Source: Streptomyces sp. NBC_00572 (GTDB lineage: Bacteria > Actinomycetota > Actinomycetes > Streptomycetales > Streptomycetaceae). Taken from it: a stretch of DNA of 64,000 nucleotides. Positions 8,775-17,071 of the stretch are shown here, in pieces. Each line of letters begins with the position of its first letter. The first letter of the stretch is position 1. Under the pieces are notes generated by a model that had not been told where the DNA came from, searched no databases, and saw nothing but the letters and a program-made list of their open reading frames with translations. Position numbers and translations under genes: made by a program. The DNA is taken from the NCBI RefSeq assembly GCF_026341815.1, contig NZ_JAPENX010000002.1:372001-436000 (forward strand), in the 5' to 3' direction.

Positions 8775-10013
8775 ATGCACGGGAACGCGGTGGTGGTCGG
8801 TGGCGGCATCGGCGGACTGGCGGCCGCGATCGGGCTGCGCCGGATCGGATGGGAGGTGACGGTGCTCGAACGCGCCTCCGTCCTCGACGACGTCGGCGCG
8901 GGCATCTCCCTGCACGCCAACGGCGTCCGCGCCCTGGACGCCCTCGGAGCAGGCGAAGCGGTACGCGGAGCCGCCCGGCCCCAGTACAGCGGAGGCACCC
9001 GCGTCCCGGGCGGTGGATGGCTGGCCCGGATGGACGGAACCGCGCTCGAACGGGAACTCGGCACACCCATCGTCGGCATCCCGCGCGCCGCACTGCACCG
9101 GGCGCTGCGGGCGGCCCTGCCTGCCGAGTACGTGGTCGTCGGGGCCGAGGTCACGTCGGTGGACCTCACCGACCCGCGCCGGGCGAGGGTGCTCACCGGA
9201 AAGAAGGGCGCGGACGGGGTCCGGGAAGCGGACCTCGTCGTGGCCGCCGACGGCGTGAACAGCCGCCTTCGCGCCCAGCTCTTCCCCGATCACCCCGGCC
9301 CCGTCTACAGCGGATCCACCGCGCTGCGCGCGATCACCGACACCCCCGTCCCGCTGACGTCCGACTTCGAACTGACCTGGGGCAGAGGTGCCGAGTTCGG
9401 GCACATCGCGTTCGCCGACGGGCGCGCCGAGTGGCACGCCGTACTCAACTCACGCCCCGGCGTGCAACACGCGGACCCGCTGCATGAGATGCGCCGTCGA
9501 TTCGGGGACTGGCACGACCCGATCCCCGCGCTGCTCGCCGCCACGCGCCACGGCGCCGTGCTGCACCACGACATCCATGAACTCGCCACTCCCCTGCCCA
9601 CGTTCGTCTCCGGCCGGGTCGCCCTGCTCGGCGACGCGGCCCACGCCATGACCCCCAACCTCGGCCAGGGCGCCTGCCAGGCACTGGAGGACGCGGTGAC
9701 GCTTGCGGCCGCGCTCGCGACGACCACCGACCCGCGCGACTCCCCCACCTCCCCCACCTCCCGCGACTCCCGTACGTCGACGTCCGGCATCGACGCGGCT
9801 CTCGCCAGGTACGACGCCGAGCGGCGGCCCCGAAGTCAGGCCGTCGCCCGCGCGGCCCGCCAGGCCGGCCGCATGGGGCAGCAGCTCTCCCATCCCCTCG
9901 CTGTCTCCCTCCGCAACACGGCACTCCGGGCAGCCCCGTCCGGCGCGACCCTCCGCGCGATCCTGCGCCACGCCGACTGGACGGCCCCGAGCCTGGGACC
10001 GACCATCAAATAG
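8775..10013 (+). CDS. FAD-dependent aromatic-hydroxylase-type monooxygenase
   Basis: 412 residues from the ATG at 8775 (AAGGGAG 7 bases upstream; an in-frame TTG lies two codons earlier). Class A flavoprotein monooxygenase: N-terminal dinucleotide-binding GGGIGG at residues ~8-13 with ERAS at the end of beta-2, the DG motif (VVAADGVNSRLR), and the GD motif LLGDAAHAMTPNLGQGACQALEDA. Such enzymes hydroxylate aromatic or polyketide substrates using NAD(P)H and O2. Near residue 320 is a low-complexity Ser/Pro/Thr/Arg/Asp insert encoded by a short DNA repeat (9739-9790). Control by the divergent TetR is likely. Confidence 0.88.
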   Translation: MHGNAVVVGGGIGGLAAAIGLRRIGWEVTVLERASVLDDVGAGISLHANGVRALDALGAGEAVRGAARPQYSGGTRVPGGGWLARMDGTALERELGTPIVGIPRAALHRALRAALPAEYVVVGAEVTSVDLTDPRRARVLTGKKGADGVREADLVVAADGVNSRLRAQLFPDHPGPVYSGSTALRAITDTPVPLTSDFELTWGRGAEFGHIAFADGRAEWHAVLNSRPGVQHADPLHEMRRRFGDWHDPIPALLAATRHGAVLHHDIHELATPLPTFVSGRVALLGDAAHAMTPNLGQGACQALEDAVTLAAALATTTDPRDSPTSPTSRDSRTSTSGIDAALARYDAERRPRSQAVARAARQAGRMGQQLSHPLAVSLRNTALRAAPSGATLRAILRHADWTAPSLGPTIK

Positions 10014-10029
10014 ACGAGACGTCTCGTCT
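10012..10029. promoter_or_regulatory. Perfect 18-bp palindrome, TetR-type operator candidate
   Basis: AGACGAGACGTCTCGTCT is perfectly self-complementary and starts inside the stop codon of the monooxygenase gene, ending 17 bases before the glycosyltransferase ATG. It differs from the TCTACA operators upstream, so a different regulator probably binds it. Confidence 0.7.
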
Positions 10030-10046
10030 CATCTAGAGTGGTCGTC

Positions 10047-11267
10047 ATGACCACCACCGCGTCCCCCGCGTCCACCACGCCCCCCGCGCACATCGCCATG
10101 TTCTCCATCGCCGCCCACGGCCACGTGAACCCGAGCCTGGAGGTCATCCGTGAGCTCGTGGCCCGTGGCCACCGCGTCAGCTACGCCGTTCCCGCGTCCT
10201 TCGCCGAGAAGGTGGCGGCGACGGGGGCGACGCCGGTCGTCTACACCTCGACCCTGCCGACCGACGACGACCCGGACGCCTGGGGAACGGAACTGATCGA
10301 CAACGTCGAACCGTTCCTGAACGACGCCGTGCAGGCGCTGCCGCAGCTCGCCGAGGCCTTCGACAAGGACCGGCCGGACCTCGTCCTCCACGACATCACC
10401 GCCTACCCGGCGCCCGTTCTCGCCCACACCTGGGGCGTGCCGGCCGTCTCCCTGTGGCCCAACCTCGTGCCGTGGGAGGGGTACGAGGAGGAGGTCGCCG
10501 AGCCCATGTTCGCCGAGCTCAAGGCCTCGCCGCGCGGCAAGGCGTACTACGCGCGGTTCGAGGCCTGGCTCGCCGAGCACGGCGTCGACACCCATCCGGA
10601 CAGGCTGATCGCCCGCCCGCGCCGCGCGCTCGTGCTCATCCCGAAGGCGCTCCAGCCGCAGGCCGACCGGGTCGACGAGGCCGTCTACACCTTCGTGGGC
10701 GCCTGCCAGGGCGAGCGCGCCGAGCAGGGCGGGTGGGAGCGGCCGGCGGACGCGGAGAAGGTGGTGCTGGTCTCGCTCGGCTCCGCCTTCACCAAACTGC
10801 CCGGTTTCTACCGGGACTGCGTGGAGGCGTTCGCCGGACTTCCCGGCTGGCATGTCGTCCTGCAGATCGGGAAGTTCGTCGACCCGGCGGAGCTCGGTGT
10901 CGTCCCGTCCCACGTCGAAGTGCGCTCCTGGGTGCCCCAGTTGGCGATCCTGCGGCAGGCCGACGCCTTTGTGACCCACGCGGGCGCGGGAGGCAGCCAG
11001 GAGGGCCTGGCCACCGCCACCCCCATGGTGGCCGTACCGCAGGCGGTCGATCAGTTCGGGAACGCCGACATGCTCCAGTCCCTGGGCGTCGCGCGGCACC
11101 TGCCGATGGACGAGGTCACCCCGGAGCGGCTGCGGAAGGACCTGCTCGCGCTCGTCGAGGATCCCGAAGTGGCCCGCCGCGCACGGGAGATCCAGGAATC
11201 GATGGCCCGCGAGGGCGGGACGCGCCGGGCCGCCGACCTGATCGAGGCCGAACTCGCCGGAGCGTGA
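10047..11267 (+). CDS. Macrolide-inactivating glycosyltransferase, OleD/MgtA type (GT1)
   Basis: 406 residues from the ATG at 10047; no clear ribosome-binding site, so a weak or leaderless start. The whole chain closely follows OleD from Streptomyces antibioticus as I remember it: IAMFSIAAHGHVNPSLEVI with the catalytic-base His motif at the N-terminus, NVEPFLNDA, DLVLHDITAYPA, ALQPQADRVDE.VYTFVGACQG, VLVSLGSAFTK, and the UDP-sugar-binding C-terminal block WVPQLAILRQADAFVTHAGAGGSQEGLA.ATPMVAVPQ..DQFGNADML. OleD transfers glucose from UDP-glucose to macrolides such as oleandomycin and erythromycin, inactivating them. No macrolide synthase is in this window, so the role is probably defence against others' antibiotics. 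Confidence 0.9.
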   Translation: MTTTASPASTTPPAHIAMFSIAAHGHVNPSLEVIRELVARGHRVSYAVPASFAEKVAATGATPVVYTSTLPTDDDPDAWGTELIDNVEPFLNDAVQALPQLAEAFDKDRPDLVLHDITAYPAPVLAHTWGVPAVSLWPNLVPWEGYEEEVAEPMFAELKASPRGKAYYARFEAWLAEHGVDTHPDRLIARPRRALVLIPKALQPQADRVDEAVYTFVGACQGERAEQGGWERPADAEKVVLVSLGSAFTKLPGFYRDCVEAFAGLPGWHVVLQIGKFVDPAELGVVPSHVEVRSWVPQLAILRQADAFVTHAGAGGSQEGLATATPMVAVPQAVDQFGNADMLQSLGVARHLPMDEVTPERLRKDLLALVEDPEVARRAREIQESMAREGGTRRAADLIEAELAGA

Positions 11268-11271
11268 CCGG

Positions 11272-11320
11272 GAGGGCGGCCCGGCACCCCTCGTGCGGAG
11301 CGGGGTGACGGGCCGCCCTC
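11272..11320. terminator. Bidirectional hairpin terminator
   Basis: Arms of 19 bp (11272-11290 and 11302-11320) with one mismatch and an 11-base loop, between the convergent stop codons of the glycosyltransferase (11267) and SecDF (11333). Confidence 0.85.
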
Positions 11321-11332
11321 GGCCGGGCCGTG

Positions 11333-13660
11333 TCAGACCACCGCGCCCGTGCGGTCCCGGTCGCCGGTGCCGCCCGCCCGCTGCCGTGGTTCGGACCCCT
11401 TGCCGGGGGTGGCGGCCGGCGCCGGGTTCCTGTGCTCCAGGGCAACGGCCAGCGGCATCGCCGTGAACACCGTGGACGCCATGCCGAGCACGACGCCCGC
11501 GAGCAGCGCGACCGAGAAGTCGGTGAGCGAGTCGCCGCCCAGTACGGCGAGCGCCACCAGGACGAAGAGGGCGCCCATGCCGGTGTTGACCGTACGGGGC
11601 AGGGTCTGGGCGACGGCCCGGTCGGCGAGGTCCGGCAGCGGAACGCCCCCGCCGCGACGGCGCAGCTCCCGCAGGCGGTCGAGGACGACCACCGAGTCGT
11701 TGACCGAGTAGCCGACGACGGTCAGGAGCGCGGCGAGGAAGACGCTGTCCACCGGCTTGCCGAGCCAGGCGAACAGGCCGATCACGAGCAGCACGTCCTG
11801 GGTCATCGCCGCCACCGCCGCCGTCGCGTACGTCCAGCGGAACCGTACCGTCAGATACAGGAGTTGGGCCGCGACCGCGAGACCGAGCGCGAGCAGGGCG
11901 TGGGTGCGCAGCTCCCCTCCGAGGCTGGGGCCGATCAGGTCGTCGCGTTCCACCTCGACCGGGCCTGCGACCTTGGTGAGCGCCTCCCGGATCTCCCGTT
12001 GTTCGCCGTCGCCGCTCTCCCGGACGCGTACCGAGACGTCGCTGTCGCCGGTGGTCTGCACGACGGCGTCGGGGAAGCCCGCCGCGGCGATCGACGCGCG
12101 CGCCGCGTCGGCGTCGACAGGCCGCTCGGCGGTGTACTGGACGACCCGGCCGCCGGTGAACTCGACGCCGAACTCCAGGCCCCGGAAGCCGATTCCGGCG
12201 AGGGCCACCATCAGGAGCCCGGCGCAGGAGAGCAGCCAGCGGCGCCGGTGGGCCATCAGGCGCGGGACGCGCCGGGTCAGCCGGGTTCGCAGCCGGCCGA
12301 GTCCTGCCATGCCGGTGACCGCCGGGCGCCGGCGCACCACGGGCAGCCGCAGGGTCAGGTCGGCGAGCAGGCGGGTGATCACCATCGCGGTGAGGAGCGA
12401 GGTCACGACGCCGATCGCGAGGGTCACGCCGAACCCCTTGACGGGGCCGGTGGCGAAGACGAACAGGAGGCCCGCGGCGAGCAGGGTGGTGACGTGGGAG
12501 TCCGCGACCGCGCTCCACACCTTGCCGAACGCCGTCGTCAGCGGCCGCCGCAGGTCGGCTCCCGTGGCCCGGCGGCCGAGGGCCGCGTACTCCTCCCTCG
12601 CGCGTTCGAAGACGAGGACGTTCGCGTCGACGGCGATGCCGATGGCGAGGACGAAACCGGCGAGGCCCGGCAGGGTGAGCGTGGCTCCGAGGGCGACGAC
12701 CGCGGCGTACGAGATCAGCCCGTACAGCAGGAGCGCGATCGTCGCGAGGACACCGAGGAGCCGGTAGATCACCATGACGAAGACTCCGGTGCAGGCGAGA
12801 CCGATCACCGCGGCCAGGGCGCTGGCTCGGATCGCCTCGGCGCCGAGCGTCGGTCCCACGGTGCTCTGCTCGATCGTCGTCACCGGGACCGGGAGCGCGC
12901 CGCCCTGGACGAGCGCCGCGAGGTCGCGTGCGTCCTGCGCGGAGAACCCTCCGGTGATCTGCGCGGAGCCGCCGCCGATGCCCGGGCCGCACGGGACGCC
13001 GGTCTGCATGCCGGGCGCGGAGACGACGCGGTCGTCGAGCACGATCGCGACCCTGCGGGCCGGGTCCCCGGGTGCCGCGCAGGCGGCGGCGCCGGTGAGC
13101 TGCGCCCAGGTGTCGGCGGCGCGGTCACGGAAGGCGAGGTCGACCGTCCAGCCCCGGCCGTTCGTGGTGTCGAGGACGGCCTCGGCGCTCTTGACGCCGT
13201 CGCCGGTGAGCGCGGGTGCGGCCAGGCCGAGGAAGCGGCCGGGCGCGTCGGGGTCGGCGAGGACGCGCGTCCCGTCCTTCGCTGCCGGCCCCGCGGGCCC
13301 CCGGGCCTCGCCTGTGACGGCGTGGAAGGTGAGCTGGGCCGTGCGGCCGATGACTTCGGCGGCCTGGCGCGGGTCGCTGAGTCCGGGGAGTTCGACGACG
13401 ATGCGCCGTTCGCCGGAGCGGGCGAGCGAGGGTTCGGCGACGCCGAGACCGTCGACGCGCTTGCGGAGCACCTCCAGGGCGCGGTGGGTGGACGCGGCGT
13501 CGGCACGGGCGGTGGGTCCGTCCACGGTCTGGAGGACGATACGGGTCCCCCCACGGAGGTCGAGTCCGAGACGGGGCGGGGTGGTCAGGGTGATCCAGAG
13601 GGAGAGCGCGACGACGGCGAGCGCGAGCAGCGCACGCCAGAGCGCGGAACGAGAAGACAC
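11333..13660 (-). CDS. secDF: Single-chain protein translocase subunit SecDF
   Basis: 775 residues from the GTG at 13660 (GGAG 5 bases upstream). Residues 1 to ~430 are SecD: N-terminal helix, LGLDLRGGTRIVLQ motif, periplasmic P1 region, then AVIGLACTGVFVMVIYRLLG, DANVLVFERAREE and five further helices. Residues ~460-775 are SecF: GIGFRGLEFGVEFTGGRVVQY, periplasmic loop, GYSVNDSVVVLDRLRE and GMGALFVLVALAVLGGDSLTDFSVALLAGVVLG. SecDF uses the proton gradient to pull preproteins out of the SecYEG channel. Streptomyces chromosomes normally also have separate secD and secF, so this is likely the second, fused copy. Confidence 0.92.
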   Translation of the reverse strand: MSSRSALWRALLALAVVALSLWITLTTPPRLGLDLRGGTRIVLQTVDGPTARADAASTHRALEVLRKRVDGLGVAEPSLARSGERRIVVELPGLSDPRQAAEVIGRTAQLTFHAVTGEARGPAGPAAKDGTRVLADPDAPGRFLGLAAPALTGDGVKSAEAVLDTTNGRGWTVDLAFRDRAADTWAQLTGAAACAAPGDPARRVAIVLDDRVVSAPGMQTGVPCGPGIGGGSAQITGGFSAQDARDLAALVQGGALPVPVTTIEQSTVGPTLGAEAIRASALAAVIGLACTGVFVMVIYRLLGVLATIALLLYGLISYAAVVALGATLTLPGLAGFVLAIGIAVDANVLVFERAREEYAALGRRATGADLRRPLTTAFGKVWSAVADSHVTTLLAAGLLFVFATGPVKGFGVTLAIGVVTSLLTAMVITRLLADLTLRLPVVRRRPAVTGMAGLGRLRTRLTRRVPRLMAHRRRWLLSCAGLLMVALAGIGFRGLEFGVEFTGGRVVQYTAERPVDADAARASIAAAGFPDAVVQTTGDSDVSVRVRESGDGEQREIREALTKVAGPVEVERDDLIGPSLGGELRTHALLALGLAVAAQLLYLTVRFRWTYATAAVAAMTQDVLLVIGLFAWLGKPVDSVFLAALLTVVGYSVNDSVVVLDRLRELRRRGGGVPLPDLADRAVAQTLPRTVNTGMGALFVLVALAVLGGDSLTDFSVALLAGVVLGMASTVFTAMPLAVALEHRNPAPAATPGKGSEPRQRAGGTGDRDRTGAVV

Positions 13661-13810
13661 GATGACTCCACAGGCAGCGCACGGCGGGCGGCGCTCCTCC
13701 ACGCGGCAGGTGGGAGCGCCGGCCCGGCCGTGCCGGACGTACGGTCGGTTACGCGTCGCGGGGCCGGTCCGTGGACATGCCGATGGCCCGGACGGCGACG
13801 CGGGAGAACG

Positions 13811-14263
13811 TCAGCTGTGCCGGGTGGAGGGAGGACCGCGGGGGGCGCGCGGGCCGTGGGCGGCGCCTGGCGGCGCCCGCTCACGGCGGGGATCGCCGGC
13901 GAGGACGCCCCGCGCGGGTACGGAGAGGTCGGCGGGAACGACGACCGTCGCCCCGGGTGTTCCTGGGAGCCGTACGGGGTTCTCGACGGCGGCCGTGAGC
14001 CGTACGACGGCGGTGGGCGCGAAGTGCGGCTCGGGCGCCGATGCGCGGTGGGTGGCGGGGTGAGGGGCGGGCTGGACCGGCGTCGACGTCACGGTCGTGC
14101 CCGAAGCCGGGGCCCGGGCCGCGACGGAAGCCGGGCTCGGGACCATGTGGCTCGTCGGGACCGTGGCCGGTGTCGGATCCTGGGCCGGGAGCACGAGGAG
14201 GGACCAGATCGCGAGGAGCATCGCGGGCAGGAGGGTCGTGAGTCGTCGCGCCGAACGTCCCAC
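13811..14263 (-). CDS. Small secreted or membrane-anchored Ala/Pro/Thr-rich hypothetical protein
   Basis: 150 residues from a GTG at 14263 preceded by a purine-rich GAGGGAGAGGGG stretch. The first 27 residues are a plausible signal peptide or anchor (RRLTTLLPAMLLAIWSLLVLPA); the rest is Pro/Ala/Thr/Ser/Val-rich with one more ordered stretch (PTAVVRLTAAVENPVRLPGTPGATVVVPADLSVPARGVLAGD) that could be a small beta domain. It is on the same strand as secDF, 150 bases upstream. Composition bias means it could be a chance frame; I keep it because start, signal and position fit. Confidence 0.45.
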   Translation of the reverse strand: MGRSARRLTTLLPAMLLAIWSLLVLPAQDPTPATVPTSHMVPSPASVAARAPASGTTVTSTPVQPAPHPATHRASAPEPHFAPTAVVRLTAAVENPVRLPGTPGATVVVPADLSVPARGVLAGDPRRERAPPGAAHGPRAPRGPPSTRHS

Positions 14264-14448
14264 CGTCCCGCCCCTCTCCCTCGTCCCGTCGGCCCAGAGT
14301 AGACCGGCCCTCGAAGTCCCCGGCCACCGAGCCCCTCACTCAGGACTGTTGGGTACGTCAGCTGAGTACGCGTGCTCATGTGAGCTACGGCACGGTCTCG
14401 CACGATGGGTGGGTCAGCGCTTCGTCCTCGGATCCAGGGGGCCCTTCC

Positions 14449-15123
14449 GTGCTCAGCCGTCTCGCCGCCCATGTCGTCCCGTTCTTCGGGCGACTGACCG
14501 TCACCACCGATCCCGGGGCCCGACTGGAGCCCGGCAGCATCCTGGTCGTGAACCACACCTCGACGGCCGACCCGGCACTCGTCCTGGCCGCGCTCCGCAA
14601 GCGGCTCGCCGTCGAGCCCGTGCTGCTCGCCACCGCCGGACTGTGGCGGATCCCGCTGCTCGGCCGGGCGCTGACCCGGGAGAGGTACGTCCCCGTCCAC
14701 CGCAATTCGGCGCGGGCTGCCGCCGCCCTCGACCACGCGGCGGTCGCGCTCGCCTCCGGGCGGCACGTGATGCTGTATGCGGAGGGCCGCATCCCGCCGC
14801 GGCCCGACTCCGCCGAGAATCCGCCGGAGGCGTTCCGCACCGGACTCGCGCGGCTGGCCGGGGCCACCGGGGCTCCTGTCGTGCCGATCGGTCAGGCCGG
14901 TGCCCGTCGGATCACCTCGGGCGGGCGTGTGAAGCAGATCGCCGGGGTGCTCACCGCGCCCGTACGGAGGCCGGGCCTCCATGTCCACATCGGGGCGCCG
15001 CTGCGGCTGCCCGCCGATGTGACGGCCGCGACGGAGCTGGCCCACGGGGCCGTCACCGAGGCGTGGCGGACGGCGGCCGGGGCGCTGGGCGAACCGGCGG
15101 CCTCGGCGGCCCGGCGCCCCTGA
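14449..15123 (+). CDS. 1-acyl-glycerol-3-phosphate acyltransferase-like protein (PlsC family)
   Basis: 224 residues from the GTG at 14449 (AGGGGG 8 bases upstream); an upstream in-frame GTG at 14380 would add 23 unlikely residues. The catalytic H-x4-D box is NHTSTADP near residue 35, and the later blocks YAEGRI and VPIGQ correspond to the phosphate-binding and third PlsC motifs. The family acylates lysophosphatidic acid or related acceptors at the membrane. It stands alone, divergent from the small secreted protein, with no obvious partner. Confidence 0.82.
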   Translation: MLSRLAAHVVPFFGRLTVTTDPGARLEPGSILVVNHTSTADPALVLAALRKRLAVEPVLLATAGLWRIPLLGRALTRERYVPVHRNSARAAAALDHAAVALASGRHVMLYAEGRIPPRPDSAENPPEAFRTGLARLAGATGAPVVPIGQAGARRITSGGRVKQIAGVLTAPVRRPGLHVHIGAPLRLPADVTAATELAHGAVTEAWRTAAGALGEPAASAARRP

Positions 15124-15227
15124 GGGTCAGCGAGGGCTCGGCAGACGGACGGCCGTTCACCCCCGGTCCCCCTGAGAGTTGCCCCGGGGCCTCCCGTCGT
15201 TACCGAAAAGCGCTCTACGATGCGGTG

Positions 15228-15249
15228 GTTGTGCGTGAGCACGCACAAC
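15228..15249. promoter_or_regulatory. Operator-like inverted repeat before the cupin operon
   Basis: Perfect 10-bp arms GTTGTGCGTG and CACGCACAAC separated by AG. A TACGAT -10-like hexamer at 15216-15221 puts the expected transcription start at the first arm, so the repeat would cover +1 to +22, a classic repressor position; it ends 20 bases before the ATG. Confidence 0.7.
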
Positions 15250-15269
15250 GAGCGTCAGGGGGAGGCGCG

Positions 15270-16016
15270 ATGGCGGCAAGACCTGCACGACCTGTTCGAG
15301 CGCAGGGCCGGATACCGGACGAGCTACCGGTTGGGGTCCGGCGGGACCTGCCCGGTGGAGTGGAGCTGTACCACCTGAGGCCCGACGGCAGCGTTCTGCT
15401 CGCCGACCGGGAGGGCAGCCGGGAGCTCGGACCGGAGCGGGAGTTCCTGCGGTTCATCGACGACGGGCAGTTCGCCCACTACCTGGTCGGAGACGCGGCG
15501 ACCTCGCCCGAGCGGCCGTCCAACGCCACCGTCAAACTCGGGGTCGTGGGCCCGCGCAGCGCCTTCACCCCGCACGCGCACGGCGGCGAGCACTTCGTCC
15601 TCAGTCTCGGCCACGCCGCCTGCGGCCTGTTCGACACGGCCCGCGGGCGCGTCACCGACGTCCCGCTCACGCCGGGCATGCTGATCCGGATCCCGGAGAT
15701 GATGCCGCACTCCTTCGCCAACCGCGGCGACGGACCGTTGACCATCCTCGCGGCGAACACCGGGTACGGGATCGACCACGAGGACTACGCGATCACCGCG
15801 GCCGAGGCCGAGCGGCGGGCGAAGGCGCCCGCGAGCGGCCCCGGCGGCAGGACCGCCCTGGCCACCGACCCCCTCACCGACTACCGGACCCTGGCCGCCG
15901 AGCTCCGTGACATCGAGCGCGCCCAGCGGGTCCACGGCATCGGCGCCACCACGGTCCGCGAGCGGCTCGCCGCCCGCCTGCGCCGGGTGGCGGCCGCGCT
16001 GGAGGTGCCCCGGTGA
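15270..16016 (+). CDS. Cupin-domain protein, first gene of the Toprim-like/AsnB-like operon
   Basis: 248 residues from the ATG at 15270 with GGGGGAGG a few bases upstream. The centre is a small beta barrel with a cupin-1 motif (FTPHAHGGEHFVLSLGHAACGLFD: two His, one Glu, one His) and a second-motif region LIRIPEMMPHSFANRGDGPLTILAANTGYG. The C-terminal 70 residues are a helical Arg/Ala-rich tail. The metal ligands argue for an enzyme or a metal-dependent sensor rather than a structural protein. Its stop overlaps the start of the next gene (GTGA), so translation is coupled. Function unknown. Confidence 0.8.
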   Translation: MAARPARPVRAQGRIPDELPVGVRRDLPGGVELYHLRPDGSVLLADREGSRELGPEREFLRFIDDGQFAHYLVGDAATSPERPSNATVKLGVVGPRSAFTPHAHGGEHFVLSLGHAACGLFDTARGRVTDVPLTPGMLIRIPEMMPHSFANRGDGPLTILAANTGYGIDHEDYAITAAEAERRAKAPASGPGGRTALATDPLTDYRTLAAELRDIERAQRVHGIGATTVRERLAARLRRVAAALEVPR

Positions 16017-17071
16017 TCTGTCCCCACTGCGAACGCAACCTGCTCCGCAAGGAACGCGTCGGCGACACCTGCTCACACTGCCATCGCAGCTACGCGCTGG
16101 ACCCCAAGACCAACGCGCTCCGTCTCAACGACCTCCGGGTACGCCGGATCACCGCCGTCCTCACCGACGGGGGCCGGATCGGGATCGTCCCCGACCAGCT
16201 GTGGTACGCCCTCTCCCGCAAGCGCCTCCGGGACAGCGAATACGGGCAGGGCTGCGCGGCCTGGGCGTTCGTGGCGGCGGCCTTCGCCGCCGGCATCGCC
16301 TTCTTCGCCCAGGTTCCCGGCCTGCTGATCGGCTCCGCCGCTCTGGGGCTCGTCGGCATGGGGGTCTTCGTGGCCCAGGGCCTGGGCGCGGGCGTGGGCA
16401 TCCCACCGGTCCCCCGGGAGTCCTTCCCCGCGCACGTCCTCACCCTGTGGCGGGCGGTGTACGGGGCGCTGCCGCCCGGTGTGATCGACACCGAGGGGTC
16501 CGCCGACGACCCTTCGGGCCCGGCGGGTGCGGCCGGGACCACCGCGGTGCTGGTCTGCCCCGACCGCGCAGTCATCGCCTTCCTCGTCGCCGACGGCCTG
16601 CCCGCCCGCCACGGCCTCGCGGTGGTCCTGAGCGCCGAGGAGGCACGGGCCGTACCGTCGAAGGGTCCGGTGCTCGTGCTCCACGACTCCGACGCGGACG
16701 GCGAACTGTTCGTACGGCGCCTCCGCGACGCCCTGCCCGGCCGTACGGTCATCGACGTGGGGCCGCCGCTGCGCACCGTGAGGACCCGGCCGCAGGCCGT
16801 CCCGTACCGGGACCCGAAGCGGAAGCCGAGCCCGGCGGACATGCGGCTCCTCACCGAACTGGGCACGTACACCCCCCAGGAGCTGAAGTGGCTCGGGAAA
16901 GGCTGGCGGTTCCCGCTCGTCGGACTGCCCCCGGCCCGGCTGCTCGCCGTCGTCGACCGGGTCGCCGGACAGGTGACGCGCGGGGTCGACCCCGACCGGC
17001 GGCGCGCCGCGGACCTGGGCTTCCTCACCTGGCCCGAGCAGGCCGGACCTGACCCGGTGGGTGGCCGGTGA
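16013..17071 (+). CDS. Zinc-ribbon / two-helix membrane / Toprim-like protein, paralogue A
   Basis: 352 residues; the GTG start overlaps the cupin stop by 4 bases. A zinc ribbon opens the protein (C3, C6, C20, C23). A basic segment ending TDGGR leads to a Q62-L-W-Y65 motif. Two hydrophobic helices fill about residues 80-125. The C-terminal half has VLVCPDRAVIAFL (C182-P-D-R185) and then VLVLHDSDADGELF (D225, D227, D229), which looks like the beta-strand/DxD part of a Toprim domain, and ends with FLTWP (337-341). It shares all these features at the same positions with the next gene. Likely membrane-attached with the ribbon in the cytoplasm. No function is known to me. Confidence 0.75.
   Translation: MICPHCERNLLRKERVGDTCSHCHRSYALDPKTNALRLNDLRVRRITAVLTDGGRIGIVPDQLWYALSRKRLRDSEYGQGCAAWAFVAAAFAAGIAFFAQVPGLLIGSAALGLVGMGVFVAQGLGAGVGIPPVPRESFPAHVLTLWRAVYGALPPGVIDTEGSADDPSGPAGAAGTTAVLVCPDRAVIAFLVADGLPARHGLAVVLSAEEARAVPSKGPVLVLHDSDADGELFVRRLRDALPGRTVIDVGPPLRTVRTRPQAVPYRDPKRKPSPADMRLLTELGTYTPQELKWLGKGWRFPLVGLPPARLLAVVDRVAGQVTRGVDPDRRRAADLGFLTWPEQAGPDPVGGR

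Noticed and set aside
11330..14302. A 990-codon plus-strand open frame across secDF
   Set aside because: It is antisense to the clear SecDF coding sequence, and its Gly/Arg/Glu/Asp/Ala-rich translation is the usual mirror of a high-GC gene.
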